The position numbers were made by a program, and so were the translations under genes. The notes beneath the pieces were generated by a model. The model was not told the origin of the DNA. It made no database searches and worked only from the letters and a program-made list of their open reading frames with translations. This document shows positions 10,983 through 23,889 of a DNA stretch of 64,000 nt, piece by piece; position 1 is the stretch's first letter, and every line of letters begins with the position of its first letter. Source of the DNA: Globodera rostochiensis. Taxonomy: Eukaryota > Nematoda > Chromadorea > Rhabditida > Heteroderidae. The DNA lies in NCBI GenBank assembly GCA_018350325.1, contig JAEVLN010000012.1, forward strand, positions 558,001-622,000, read 5' to 3'.

Positions 10983-12792
10983 ATGCGTCCGCTTGCGCTC
11001 AAAGGTCACGAACGGGCGATCACCCGAGTCCGACTCAACCGGGAGGGCGACATTTTGTTCTCGGCCTCCAAAGGCACTTCCGTTTGTGCATGGTGTGTTT
11101 GTTTATTGAAATAAAAATGCTTTTTAAGTTGGTAACTTTATTGTACAGGTTTCAAACACAAAAATACTTAAAATAGATCCTCCCTCCATTACCACCAGGT
11201 ACGCTGAAAATGGGGAACGTATCGGCACTTATGAGGGACACACCGGTGTCATTTGGGACATCGATGTCAGCTGGGACACGCGCACGATGGTATCCGCTTC
11301 GGGAGACCAAAAAGTGATGGTCAGTGAATGGTGGGGAGGGGGAGGGGGGGGGGGGGGGGGGGGAGTGTCCCTAAATTAGCTTAAATTACGCTTTTCTTGG
11401 ATCCTACCCAATTTTACCCTCAATTTTGAGACATGTTACCAAATTATATATTTACAAATAATTCATTAGTAGAATTATTGCGAATTCTTTTCTCATTTTC
11501 GGTTTTCCCCTCAGATTTGGGACGTCGAGACGGGCCTTACCACGGGTCACAGTGAGACGGGATCGGTGGTCCGTTCAATCGGTCTCTCCTACAGCGGCAA
11601 TTTGGCGGTGTACACCGTCAATAAGCCGACGAGCGGCGGCACGCCGGGCATTGTCGTGGCCGATATCCGCGACAAGTTGTCGCAGCCCGTGATGCGCGAC
11701 GCCTTCGACGACCAATGCAACGCGTGTCTTTTTTCCCACTTGGACGACCGCGTTGTGGCCGGTACTGTTGCTCTCTGTCATTTTTTTAATTCCTTTCCCC
11801 TCGTGGTTTCTATCTTTTCATAATTAAGTTGGCTTTTTGATTTGGCTACGTACAAATTTCTTTAAAGCGGTTGAAAATTTCTAATTTTTTTATATGCAAT
11901 ACTCCTATCTGAGCATCGAATAAACCTCATCCGGATCCGGCGACGCTTCGTTTCCAAGCAACCCGTTTTAAAACCGAAAACCCCGTTTTGGGAATTTTAA
12001 CCTAACCCATTTCGAGAATTTACATCGTTTTGTTCAGGCGACCACACCGGTCAGCTGGCCATGTGGGACCTGCGTCAGCCGGGCACCACCAGCAACTTCA
12101 CGCATCCACACAAATTCCAAATCTACGACCTCCAGATCACTGCCGACCAAACCTTCATTATCTCAGCATCCAAGGTGTTTTTTTTGGCACAAAAAATGGA
12201 CGTTTTTGATGCATAAAATGTATTTAGGATAAAACGGCGCAGTTACACGCCGCAAATGATTTGCAACAGCTAAAAACGTACAAGTAATAATCACTCGCTC
12301 AAAATATTCGATGCCAAAGGCTTTTCTCGCTGAACCCTTTTAAAAGGACGGCGCTTTTTCGAATATTTTTACAAAAATAGGAATTCGAATTTTGTTTCGT
12401 TTTGTTTCCCTCAGGTCCAACCGTCCGGTGAACACGGCCTCCGTCTCGCCCAGCCGGGATCACATAGTCATGGGCGGTGGCGAGGAGCACATGGAAGTCA
12501 CTCAGACGGCCACCACGGCGGAACAGTTCGTGGCTCGACTCTACCACTTGATCTTCGAGGAGGAGTTCGCCCGGTTCAGAGGCCATTTCGGGCCCATCAA
12601 CTCCATCGTGTTCGACCCAACCGGCGACATCGGTCGGTGGACTTTTTGAAAATTGTCACTTATCAAAAAAGCTTTATTGTTAATAATCTCAAAATAATAT
12701 TCGTTTCAGTTGTCTCCGGAGGTGAGGACGGTTATGTGCGCGTGCAAGAGTTGGACCAATCGTACAAAGACTTCCAATTCGACATTTCCTAA
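10983..12792 (+). CDS. eif-3.I: Eukaryotic translation initiation factor 3 subunit I, WD-repeat protein
   Basis: Seven exons join cleanly: 10983-11092, 11199-11319, 11515-11761, 12038-12174, 12228-12283, 12415-12632 and 12710-12792. The product starts MRPLALKGHERAITRVRLNR and ends SGGEDGYVRVQELDQ plus a short tail, the ends expected of eIF3i/TIF34 (about 325 residues). WD repeats are recognisable by GTYEGHTGVIWDIDVSWDT, VSASGDQKVMIWDVETG, GQLAMWDLRQPG and GHFGPINSIVFDPTGD. eIF3i is a seven-bladed propeller that binds eIF3b and eIF3g in the scaffold recruiting the 43S complex to mRNA in the cytoplasm. Intron 2 contains a run of about 20 G (11341-11364). The fifth exon (DKTAQLHAAND...) is 56 bases and the propeller is otherwise complete. 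Confidence 0.96.
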
Positions 12793-13444
12793 TTGTCGGA
12801 TGGATATAAATGATGTTAATGCCGATTTTGGCTGCATTTGTCGAGAATTGGGTCTCGAAGAAAGACAAATATTTTTTGGATAATTAATTTGTTAAATTGT
12901 TAAAATTCATCGGGAACCAACTCCAAAATGCTGTATGTTCAGAATTATTGTTGTGTGTGTATTCATTTTTGTTTTGTTGGTAAATTAATATTCTCGCACT
13001 TTTTTTCCTAAGAATTTCCGATGATGGGACTTAACGCGTAACATAATTTTGATATATTTTAGTAATATTATTTTATTATTGCACGGATTAGAGAAAAACA
13101 TCTTTTTTGAACGGAAGCAAATAAATTGGGGCCATTAGAAGCCGGGGAACGACACAAAATTTTGGCGCCTTTTTTATCCCCCGGGGGGAAGGGGGCGATT
13201 TCATATTTTACTCTCCAAATCGCAAAAGTAAATCCTTTTTTTTGCATTCATTGCTCGCCCGACCCTTCTTCTTCGCTTCCTCCTGATTCTGCTTCTTCTT
13301 TCTCTCCCATCCTTCTTCGCCTTTGTTCTGTCGCTGAATTTTCCTAAATTTTAAACTTAAATCATAAAAATATTATTGATTTTAAATGCTCTTATTGAAT
13401 ATTAAGTCCAAAATTCATTATAAAATAAAATTAATTCGTTAGTT
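12793..13444. other. Convergent intergenic region between eIF3i and a small secreted gene
   Basis: AT-rich 3' flanks of the two convergent genes. Contains possible polyadenylation signals (AATAAA near 13119) and a CT-rich stretch at 13258-13330. No coding exon seen. Confidence 0.5.
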
Positions 13445-14042
13445 TTATTTAGTGCAGAAAACCGGAATGCGAATCGGCATTAAAAAAGGACCCCCGGGCC
13501 GGAATCCCGTCATAAGAATCTCGGCGGACATTAGTTTTATTGTGTTAATTTTTATTGCCTCCGATGACTCCGTGCCCTTTTCGTCTGTGCCCTCCTCCCT
13601 GTCCATTGCGCTTTGCTGGAGACTCCCCTCGGGCGGTGTCGGAGAGGGCAATTCACTGGAAATCAGAAATTAAAAAAGAAAGTTTAAACCCCCCCCCCCC
13701 TCACCTCTTCCGTCTCTCCTCCCGCTCTTCTTGGCCCGAACCCTCAGGCGTTTCCTCGGACGAAGACGAGGAGGACGAACTGTCACTGTCACTGCCCGTC
13801 GACGGCCCGCCGATGCTGCGAACGCGCCTTTTCCAGTCGAACAGCTGCAGCTGCTCCTGCTCAATTCCGAGCAGTCCTTCTCGGCTTAGCAAACCGTCGG
13901 CCGACGCCGACAGGCAAAAGTTGGCGGTGAGCAGCGTAATGATCAAACAGAGACAGCAGCAGAAGGGGCGAATTGGTGCGGGTGAACGGAACATTATTGG
14001 ACGGGGGGCAACTGAGAACGGAAAGCGAATGAATGGAGGCAA
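13445..14042 (-). CDS. Small secreted protein, two exons, conserved-looking C-terminal segment
   Basis: Exon 1 runs from 14042 (or the second ATG, near 13994) to about 13704 and exon 2 from about 13656 to the stop at 13445-13447; GT donor after ERRK and TTTCCAG acceptor keep the frame. From the second ATG, a short basic start precedes the hydrophobic run FCCCLCLIITLLTANFCLSA, a good signal peptide. The mature part is acidic and Ser-rich (a run of ten Ser), then has dibasic and tetrabasic sites (WKRRVRS, EERRKS). It ends with GFRPGGPFLMPIRIPVFC-TK, a Pro-rich hydrophobic tail with one Cys. Signal peptide plus basic cleavage sites plus a short distinct tail would fit a neuropeptide or peptide-hormone precursor, but I recognise no family. 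A secreted effector is the alternative. Confidence 0.6.
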
Positions 14043-15228
14043 TGACGGACAGAATAATGCTTAAAGTTTGCTCGGAAAACGTGAAAAGAGATCAGATGTT
14101 TCATTTTGGAGTTTTGGCTTAAGACTTCACGAGAGTCTTGATTATCAGAAAATTCAGATTCGGTAAAATGTATAAGCTTGAGAATATAATACGAAATCAT
14201 AGGGGGCGGAGTCGGAGAATGCCCTGCGGGGCAGTTGTGGAGGTGGGGGGGGGGGTGGGGGGGAATTCGGGCGGGCGGGAAAAAGAAAGAATCTGACGAG
14301 TTAAATTCGTTTACTTTTGCTTTTTGTTCTTCTTGTCAATTAGTTGGCCAAGGAATTTGGTGGCCAATTTCTGAGTTTGGACTTTCCCACAGAAATTATT
14401 CAGGCGAAAGAGCCATCCGTCCGGCGCTGTTGGCCATGTCCAACCATTCCCCGCCGATAGGGGCACATTGGCAGCCACCGCCTGTTACGAAATTGATGAA
14501 TATTTGAATAAACTGCTGGTGAGAACGAATGATTGGGTCGTTCGTTTGGGTTGGGAGCATTCAATGAACGCGGGTGGAGGACGAACCTTTCTGACTTTGT
14601 CGGGGTGGGCGGAGCAATTAATGCTAATTTTTGAAGAAAAAAAAATGGGTACAATTGGTATCCCGCGAATTAAAAAAGAATTTTGTGATTGGATCGCGGC
14701 AAAGAATGGCCGATTCAGAAATATAAAGAGAAATGAACCGATCCGATCAGATTGAGCCCGCATTTTAATGGGATTAAGCCTTTTATTTTGGCGCCTCACA
14801 TTTCGTAATTTGTTCTCCCTGAGGGGGCCCTTTGACACAAATTCCAAAATAAAATAAAACATAATTCTCTCCCTCGGGGGATCACAAAAAGGCCGTCGTC
14901 GGGCATCAGCTGCCCCCCCCCCCTCTCACCGCTCCAAATTCACTTCGCGTGATTGACCCTCGGGCAAAAGTTTTTTTTGATTAGTTTTTTGACTTTTTGC
15001 TTCTCCGAAAAAGTCACAGGACACATCCGATAGGCTCTTTGGGATGGTTTTCTATTTGATTCACTGGCCGTTAAAAGTCAAAAAGAATTTATTTGAATAT
15101 TTATTTTAAATTGACAAAGTTTGATTTTATGCTTTGGTAATTTTCAATAATGTAAATCATGATTATATTCACAAATAAACACAGATTCGTAGAAAATCTT
15201 ATTTTTTAAATTTAAATCGATTTAAAAG
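14043..15228. other. Intergenic region, no supported gene
   Basis: Contains a G-rich tract at 14238-14270, a C run at 14918-14930 and AT-rich sequence. Overlapping open frames on both strands at 14400-14860 lack splice context and resemble no protein I know. Confidence 0.4.
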
Positions 15229-16151
15229 TCATTTTCGGCGTCCAAAGAAGCGCGCGCCCTGGCTGATCAGAGGGATTTCGTATGGCCGATATTGGCCCGC
15301 ATCGATGCCCAAAATACGTCCAGCCTTAAATTTAAATTTCTTCATTTATTTTTTGGGCCTTTTATCGTTATTTTTAGTCGGTAATTGCATTTATTTATCG
15401 GACGACATTTTTGGGAATTTAAGCGCCACTCACCGCCCGAAATCCGTCGTAGAAATTCTGGGCTCCTTGGCCCACCAAATCCGTCAAAGGCCCCTGAAAA
15501 AGCATTGCCCCGTCTTTTCCCGCATTTGAAAGGCCGTTGGGGGGAGGGGGGCGGTCGAAGCCGACGGGCGTCTGAAGGCCGGGGAATTCAACAATTAAGC
15601 CTTAAGGTTTTGAAGATTTTTGTTTTGTGGTTGGAACAAATTGAGCCAAAGTTAAAAACCAAATACTTAAACCCGAATTTAATCTATGGGCCGGCTTTAG
15701 GCTCGTGCCGAGACTCTCGGCTTGTCAATCTTTGTGCCACAGGACTTGGCTAGGGTCAAAGCCCGGGTTGGAGTAAATTGCTCCAGGCGCGGGCTTCTTG
15801 TTGGGGTCGATGCCGTCAGCGGATGCGGCGCCGATGCCGTTTATATGGGTAATTCGCTGTTGAACGGTGCCATTCGAAAGCGGCACCGGAGGCGGTGGAA
15901 GGGACGGGCGCCTTTGGACAAGTGAAAAAAGTTTAGACAAAAGATTTGGCCAAATAAATAAACGTTTTGAACATTTTGGTGCGGTTCGGTATCATTATTT
16001 ACTCTGTTGCTTAAAAGTGATCAGAGAGGGCTGTGGACGACCCGACCCACCCGTCTTTTGCTGGAAGTGCCATGGGCAGTGGAAGCGGAAGAGAACGGCC
16101 CTCGGCGACAACGGCGCCCTCCGGGAATTTTGAATTTGTCTCGGCAAAAAT
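15229..16151 (-). CDS. Small orphan protein, possible peptide precursor, 5' end not found
   Basis: Four minus-strand exons join in phase: 16151-16051 (acceptor TTTCTCTGCAG), 15911-15746, 15493-15434 and 15324-15229. The third and fourth read GPLTDLVGQGAQNFYDGFRA then AGRILGIDAGQYRPYEIP and LISQGARFFGRRK-stop. The FFGRRK ending is the layout of an amidated peptide (Gly amide donor followed by basic residues), suggesting a C-terminal FF-amide, but no second copy of a peptide is seen. No signal peptide exon was found; the first visible exon begins only about 24 bases from a foldback element (16175-16574), which may separate it from its first exon. No family recognised. Confidence 0.45.
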
Positions 16152-16174
16152 CTGCAGAGAAATAAGTTCAAAAG

Positions 16175-16574
16175 GGGGTAGACCCAACTCATCCATACCC
16201 AACTCATCCATTGAGCATAACTCGCTTCAACCTTAACCGATTTAGAAAGTTTTAACGCCATTCGATAGATCTCGAACAGTTGAAGCTAACATTAAGTTAA
16301 AGCTTTGCGATTGGACAAGTTTCAAAAAAGTTATGGCCAAAAAACTTGATAAAATTTAAAAATTTCGATTTTTGGGCGGTTTTCTGGCCATAACTTTTTT
16401 TAAACTTGTCCAATCGCAAACTTTAACTTAAAGCTTCAACTGTTCGAGATCTATCAAATGGCGTTAAGACTTTCTAAATCGGTTAAGGTTGAAGCGAGTT
16501 ATGCTCAATGGATGAGTTGGATATGGATGAGATGGGTATGGATGAGATGGGTATGGATGAGTTGGGTGGGACCC
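16175..16574. mobile_element. Foldback transposable element, 400 bp, 9-bp target duplication
   Basis: Almost the whole element is an inverted repeat: the left half from CCCAACTCATCC and TTGAGCATAACTCGCTTC is mirrored on the right by GAAGCGAGTTATGCTCAA and GGATGAGTTGGG. The loop centres near 16360. The direct repeat GTTCAAAAG flanks it at 16166-16174 and 16575-16583. A 9-bp duplication with long inverted arms points to a Mutator-like foldback element; the superfamily is inference. The right arm carries extra copies of a GGTATGGATGAGAT unit. Confidence 0.85.
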
Positions 16575-18179
16575 GTTCAAAAGGTTATGCACTTCCCTAC
16601 CTCGTCTAACATTGGGTCGTCATACTCTTCAATGTTCGATGTACTTGGCACTTTTTGTGCCTAAATTATTTTTTATTTACAAATATTTAAAAAAAATCTT
16701 ACACTAACAATCGAAAGCACCGCGAAGATGGACGCGTTCAGTAAATTAATGGAGAGGAGAGACAGCATTTTTGGGTATTTGTAACCAATTTTATTTTAGT
16801 TTGCCCTGCCTTAAATTCAACAATTTCAAACATAAAGCCTAAACAGGTCAATTCGGCTCCCGGGAACTTCCGCGCCCCGCCCCCACACTTTTGTCCTCGA
16901 ATATGGCAATTAATTCTTTTGAATGGACGGAAATCGCTTTTGAATGTGGGGGCGATCACATTACAAAAAACGGTTGAACATAAAAGGAATGCTGCAACAA
17001 ACTACTCCCTTTCACTCGACACTGAACTCATTCCCGGTCCGGTCTCGACACTGAACTCATTCCCGGTCCGGTCTCGACACTGAACTCATTCCCGGTCCGG
17101 TCGCGACACTGAACTCATTCCCGGTCCGGTCGCGACACTGAACTCATTCCCGGTCCGGTCTCGACACTGAACTCATTCCCGGTCCGGTCTCGACACTGAC
17201 TGAACTCATTCCCGGTCCCTCTCGACAACTGAACTCATTCCCGGTGGTAAAAGGGGGAAAAGCATTTGAGGAAAGGAGTGATATGTATCACTTTGCTGCG
17301 ATTGATGGAATAAATGGACGGTTTGGTTGGCTTTAGCTTTGCCTTTCGTTTGGTGTTGGACCCGTCCCGTCGTCCAATGAATGCGCTTTTTCCATGCGAT
17401 CGGAGGGAATGGGCAGCGAGCGAACAAATGAATGAAAATGATCGAATACTCCGCGCACTCGTCGATGGGGGGGGGGGGGGAGTCAAGACGAATTGGTCAT
17501 CGGATTTTGGATTGATTGGCGCTGTTTTGATGGATTTGTTGAGGCGGTGGCGCCTCGCCCTCCGATGGATTCTCTCCAACGGGCGATGGACGGCGGCCGC
17601 TGCCACTTCAGCGTGAAACTATTTATGGAAGACGGCAAACTTACCCCCCCCCCCCGCTGCCCTTTCGGAGAAATTCAAATAATCTTTTGAACTCCTTGCA
17701 TTTGATGTTGGCGGACCTTTCATTATTTTATTCTGCTTTCGTTACTTAAAAGTCATTTTTTCCTCAATTTTCAAAAAACCGTTTTAAATTCTTAATTTTC
17801 TTTTTTTTCTATAGTGCATCAAATAAACACGTACTATATTTTCAGACAATTTAGAATAAAAATCTTTTCCACAAATTTTGACCAAAATGGTCCCCCCAAT
17901 GCTTTTCAAAATTTGAGTCGGTTCAAAAACCAGTCTAAATTAATTTACGCACCTTGGGAGCTAATTTTTCGTGCGTAGCTCGTCAAGACAGATCAATTAT
18001 AGTAATAATATCATAAAATACCCGTTTTTATTTGCCTCCGACTAAAGCAAAGCCAAAAAAAGTGCGTGCATTTTCAAAGTTTTTTAATCATTAAAAAGCT
18101 CAGTAAAAAGAGATCGATCCACACCAACAAAAAAAAGAAAAAGATAAAATTGCTCAATTTACAAAAATTGTCGTCCATT
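16575..18179. other. Intergenic region with a 29-bp minisatellite, no supported gene
   Basis: Apart from the tandem repeat at 17014-17242 and G/C runs at 17466-17478 and 17645-17655, this is ordinary spacer. Open frames at 17235-17616 on both strands lack convincing splice context or family resemblance. The right part (17700-18170) is AT-rich and is the 3' flank of the acetyltransferase gene. Confidence 0.4.
17014..17242. repeat. Minisatellite, 29-bp unit, about eight copies
   Basis: Unit GAACTCATTCCCGGTCCGG followed by TCTCGACACT, nearly identical between copies; two copies have TCGCGACACT and the last two carry small indels. It is intergenic and in no plausible reading frame. Confidence 0.92.
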
Positions 18180-20250
<2,071 letters not shown>

Positions 20251-20793
20251 TCAATAGCTAAGTTTGAAGCTGTTTTTATCAAATGATTATTTTGTATGAA
20301 AATGAGAAATGGCTTTAATCCTCTTTTCAGCATAAAAGTGAAACATTTATTTGCAAACAAAGTGAAGAATGTGCTTTACTTGCTTTTTCGAATATTGACA
20401 TTTTCATTTTGCCAAAAATTATTTCAACCGCCACAGCTTTTACAAAAAAAAAAACAAACTGGGATTGCTTATTGTCCGGGCTAGAGCTCGGACCGGCTGT
20501 TGTCCTGATCCGGGTGATTTTGTCAAACCTCGGAATACCGTTTTCTTGATCAGGTCCGGGTCGGATAGAACAGAAAATCCTGGTACGAACCGTAGAAGCG
20601 GGATTTTTTGGTTCGGATAACTTTGGTTCGGATAGAAAATTCCCAGGAACCGCCAACCCTACATTTGAAAGCCCTGATTAATTGCCCCCTTCGGCTTTTT
20701 ATAAATTGAATGTTATGTAATTAAATATAATAAAAAAGATATTTTCAGAGCTTGAGTTTCAGTTTTCTTTTGTTAGTGAATATTACTCAGCAT

Positions 20794-22851
20794 ATGTCAT
20801 CCACCACCACTTTCACTTGTCATTTGTGTAAGCGCCGGACACCCGTCACTTTTGAATCCATCGACCATTTGGAGGCACATTTTGCGCAGCACCATTTCCA
20901 ATGTCTGCCATACGTCTGCGAGCAGTGTCCGCAGTTTGCCAGTGGCCTTTACCCAACGGAGGCCGCCATCATTCAGCATATGAAGTTGGTCCACGGCACT
21001 GAAAGTGAATATGAGGTTTCTTTTTCCTGGGTATTGCAGCAAATTCACTATAAAAAATCATTTTGCAGTTTAAAATCATCGTTCGTGAGGACACCGAGGA
21101 GAAGCGGGCGAAGGTCCGTGCCGCTGTTGATCAATGCGTCCGTAATTGTGCTCCAGTGACCATATTGTCGTCGTTGTCGACTTCGACGACAAGCAACACT
21201 GACAGCGGTGCGAATGAACAGCCACAACCTCAACAGCAGCAGCAGGCGCAAACGTCGCAACAGCCGCGCGTGCCGAACGTCGTCGTCACGACGGAAGTGT
21301 CGCAAGTGGTTGAAAAACTTTCGGCAACTAATTGCGCCGGCAATTGCAACCCTGGAAGCGGCGAAACTTCGCCAGCTAAAAATGGAATAAATCGAACGTC
21401 GTCTGGCGGGAGTAAGCGAAACGCATCCGAAGGTTTGTCAATTCCCCCCGAAAAAGTTTCTAGCAACGCTCTGAAAAAAAATTACCAATTTTACAGCTGG
21501 TGTTGCTGCTAAAGGATCTCCTGTTTGGAAAATTCCGAAGAAAAACTCACAGAAGAAGAGCAGCGAAAGTGGAGGAAAAAACAAGGAAAGCAAGGACGGC
21601 CATCACCAACTGTCGGAGTCAGCGGCCAAAGGCGGCTACAATGGCCTGAACATTGACGGACTCTTCGAGGAAATTGAATTACAGCAGCAGAACCAACGAC
21701 CGGCGACTGACAAAGACACCAATTGCAACAACAGAAAGGACGTCGGCCCCGATATGATGGGAGACATGGAGCAGAACAGCAACGGTCGAGAATTAGAAGT
21801 GGAAAATTGCTTAAACATGAATTTAACCAAAATGGTCCATTGTTCAGGTCCGAGGGTTTAGTGTGGAAGTCCCCCTTTCCTCAAAATTAAAATATTTTTG
21901 ACTCATTCGAACGCTTTGGTCATACGGAGAATGAATGAACGTATTTTAGCGGAACTCTGTTCGAGCAACAGTCGTGATGATTTGGTTCGGTCGCCGTTGC
22001 TGGTCGCACAATCTTCGCCAGTTAAACTGCAGATTAGTAAGGGCTTTCCACAGCAACAGCAGGACAACGACCAGTCGCAAGGCTTTCTCGGAAACCAAAA
22101 GTCGTCCTCGCGTAAGTTTTTTTTTATTCTATTTCATCATTATAAAGTGGAAAATCGGGTAAAAACTTCACATTTTTGCTCAATTCCTTAGGTTTTCCGT
22201 GAAAATATTTGAACCACTCATCGTCCTCTAAAACGCCTACTGCTTGTCAATTTTTTTACTGAACAATTTTAGTAGGTTTGGTGTTGTACAAGGCGGAAAA
22301 AGAGGGGCGCGAACACCGGGCTCGTCAGTTGCGCAATGGACAGTCTTCGCACTTTTCGGTCGTCGCTTCATCGGTATTTTTCTTTAAAATAGCGATTAAA
22401 ATTTTTTTCTTTCCATTGTTTTCTCTATCGGTTTGTTATCTCTATTTTTTGCTGTTTCTTTGCTTTGTCCTAACTCCAAAAGTCCAGACTTTTCATCAAA
22501 ACGAATAGGTTATTTCGTTTAATATGTTCGTTCGTGTAAATTAAGGAAACCCCATATTTTTTCCACTGTAAATTATAATATTTTTCCACACCTTATGGAA
22601 TGTTTTGACTCAATTTCCTGATTTTTCATTAATTTGAGGATATTTTTCGCAACGAATTTCTCTCGAGTGTGCGCGAGAGAGACCACCAGTTGGACGAGCA
22701 CCGACGGAAGAAAGAGTTGAAGTCAAGGGAGGAGGCGAAAGTGAAATTGGAGGAGCGGGAGCAGGAGGAAGAGGGCGAGATCCGCAGCAGCAGCAAAAGC
22801 AAAAGTAGCACCAAGAGGAGCGACCATTCTGGCAAAAGCAAGAGCAAATAG
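20794..22851 (+). CDS. C2H2 zinc-finger nuclear protein with Gln-rich and charged C-terminus
   Basis: Exons 20794-21015, 21069-21432, 21497 to about 21847, about 21949-22111, about 22273-22371 and 22639-22851 join in phase. The start contains two finger-like motifs, CHLCKRRTPVTFESIDHLEAH-type and YVCEQCPQF with a following H-x4-H (IIQHMKLVHG). Then come a Gln-rich tract (PQPQQQQQAQTSQQ), a Ser/Lys-rich basic segment (KIPKKNSQKKSS), and a final exon forming a long charged helix (DEHRRKKELKSREEAKVKLE) ending in Lys/Ser repeats. It probably binds nucleic acid in the nucleus; no specific orthologue is recognised. The ATG is preceded by TATTACTCAG, a likely trans-splice acceptor three bases upstream. 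Confidence 0.7.
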
Positions 22852-23889
22852 TTTTAGTGCCGTTTAAGCCCAACAAAAGCTTTGCCCATTCCTTATTTTC
22901 CTCAGCGTGTGTTCTGATATTTTGTTACCCAGTTTTGGATTACCAATTTTCTTTCTGAATTTATTTAAGAATTGGTTTTGAACATCCGCGTTTTATGTAA
23001 GTATTGCTGATGTTTTGTTTTTTGCCCATTTCTTTCTTTTTACGTTATGATGATATCCCAGCACTTCCACTATTTATTTTGATTGTTACCTAGTTGTTGG
23101 TGGTTCCATAAAACGGTCCCATACGCTTAAATATGTGATTACATCTCGCTTTTACCAACGAATTTTCGTCTTTTTTTTTGCAGTTCATACAAACTTTTCA
23201 ACATTCAAGGTGAATTCGGCTTCGATCTCAGTATAAATGCCGCCGCGTCAAACGACAAAATTTCTGTGCTCAAATTCGCTTCGGATTTGCCAATTCGTCG
23301 AACGCTGCTCCTTTTTTCTTTGGGATTTGTCTGTCTTTCCTTCGCATATAGAACCCTTTGTGGTGCTTTTAGTTTCTTCCCATTTTTCCGTTTCCGGAAA
23401 GTACTTAAGTCGCTGTTTATTAAATTTTGGGTCGCTTTTAATTGTTGTAGGAAAATCGTTTTCTTATTCAGCCGGTTTTGTTACGTGCATTTAATGAATG
23501 GTAATTGGTCCCAATCAGAGTTGCCTCGAGTTTAGATAGAAAAAGTGTTTTGCTAAATTTTTTGAGTCTAAAAACCCTCCGAACGGCAACCCTGTTCCTC
23601 ATTCCCAGCGCGTTGAAATGTCTCCAAATCAAAAAAAGGCTTTTTTAATTCAGAATTTAAAGTGAGAGAGCTCTCTTGGTTTTGGTTTGGGGGCATGATT
23701 TGTGGTTGCCTCGTTGTTAGCAAAGCAAAGTGAATAATATATACATATGTAGAGATTTCGGGTTGAATAAAATGGTTCGTGTTTAAATGAATTTGATTAT
23801 TATTCGGGTTTTTGGCCGTTAGACATCGTTGACAGATGACAAATTAAGTAATTCTTTTAATAATTAAAATATTTTTTAATTTATTCCCT
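22852..23889. other. Intergenic region, no supported gene
   Basis: AT-rich 3' flank of the zinc-finger gene and 5' flank of the GTPase gene. A short segment at 23517-23590 starts CAGAGTTGCC and ends GGCAACCCTG, a possible miniature inverted-repeat element, but no target duplication is visible. Confidence 0.4.

Noticed and set aside
17014..17242. CRISPR-like array
   Set aside because: Units are contiguous with no unique spacers, and the genome is eukaryotic.
17235..17616. 123-codon minus-strand frame and overlapping plus-strand frames
   Set aside because: Basic, Ser/Pro-rich shadow frames with no joins to neighbours and no family resemblance.
23517..23590. Miniature element with CAGAGTTGCC / GGCAACCCTG ends
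   Set aside because: Only 74 bp, one mismatch in short ends and no matching target duplication; could be chance.
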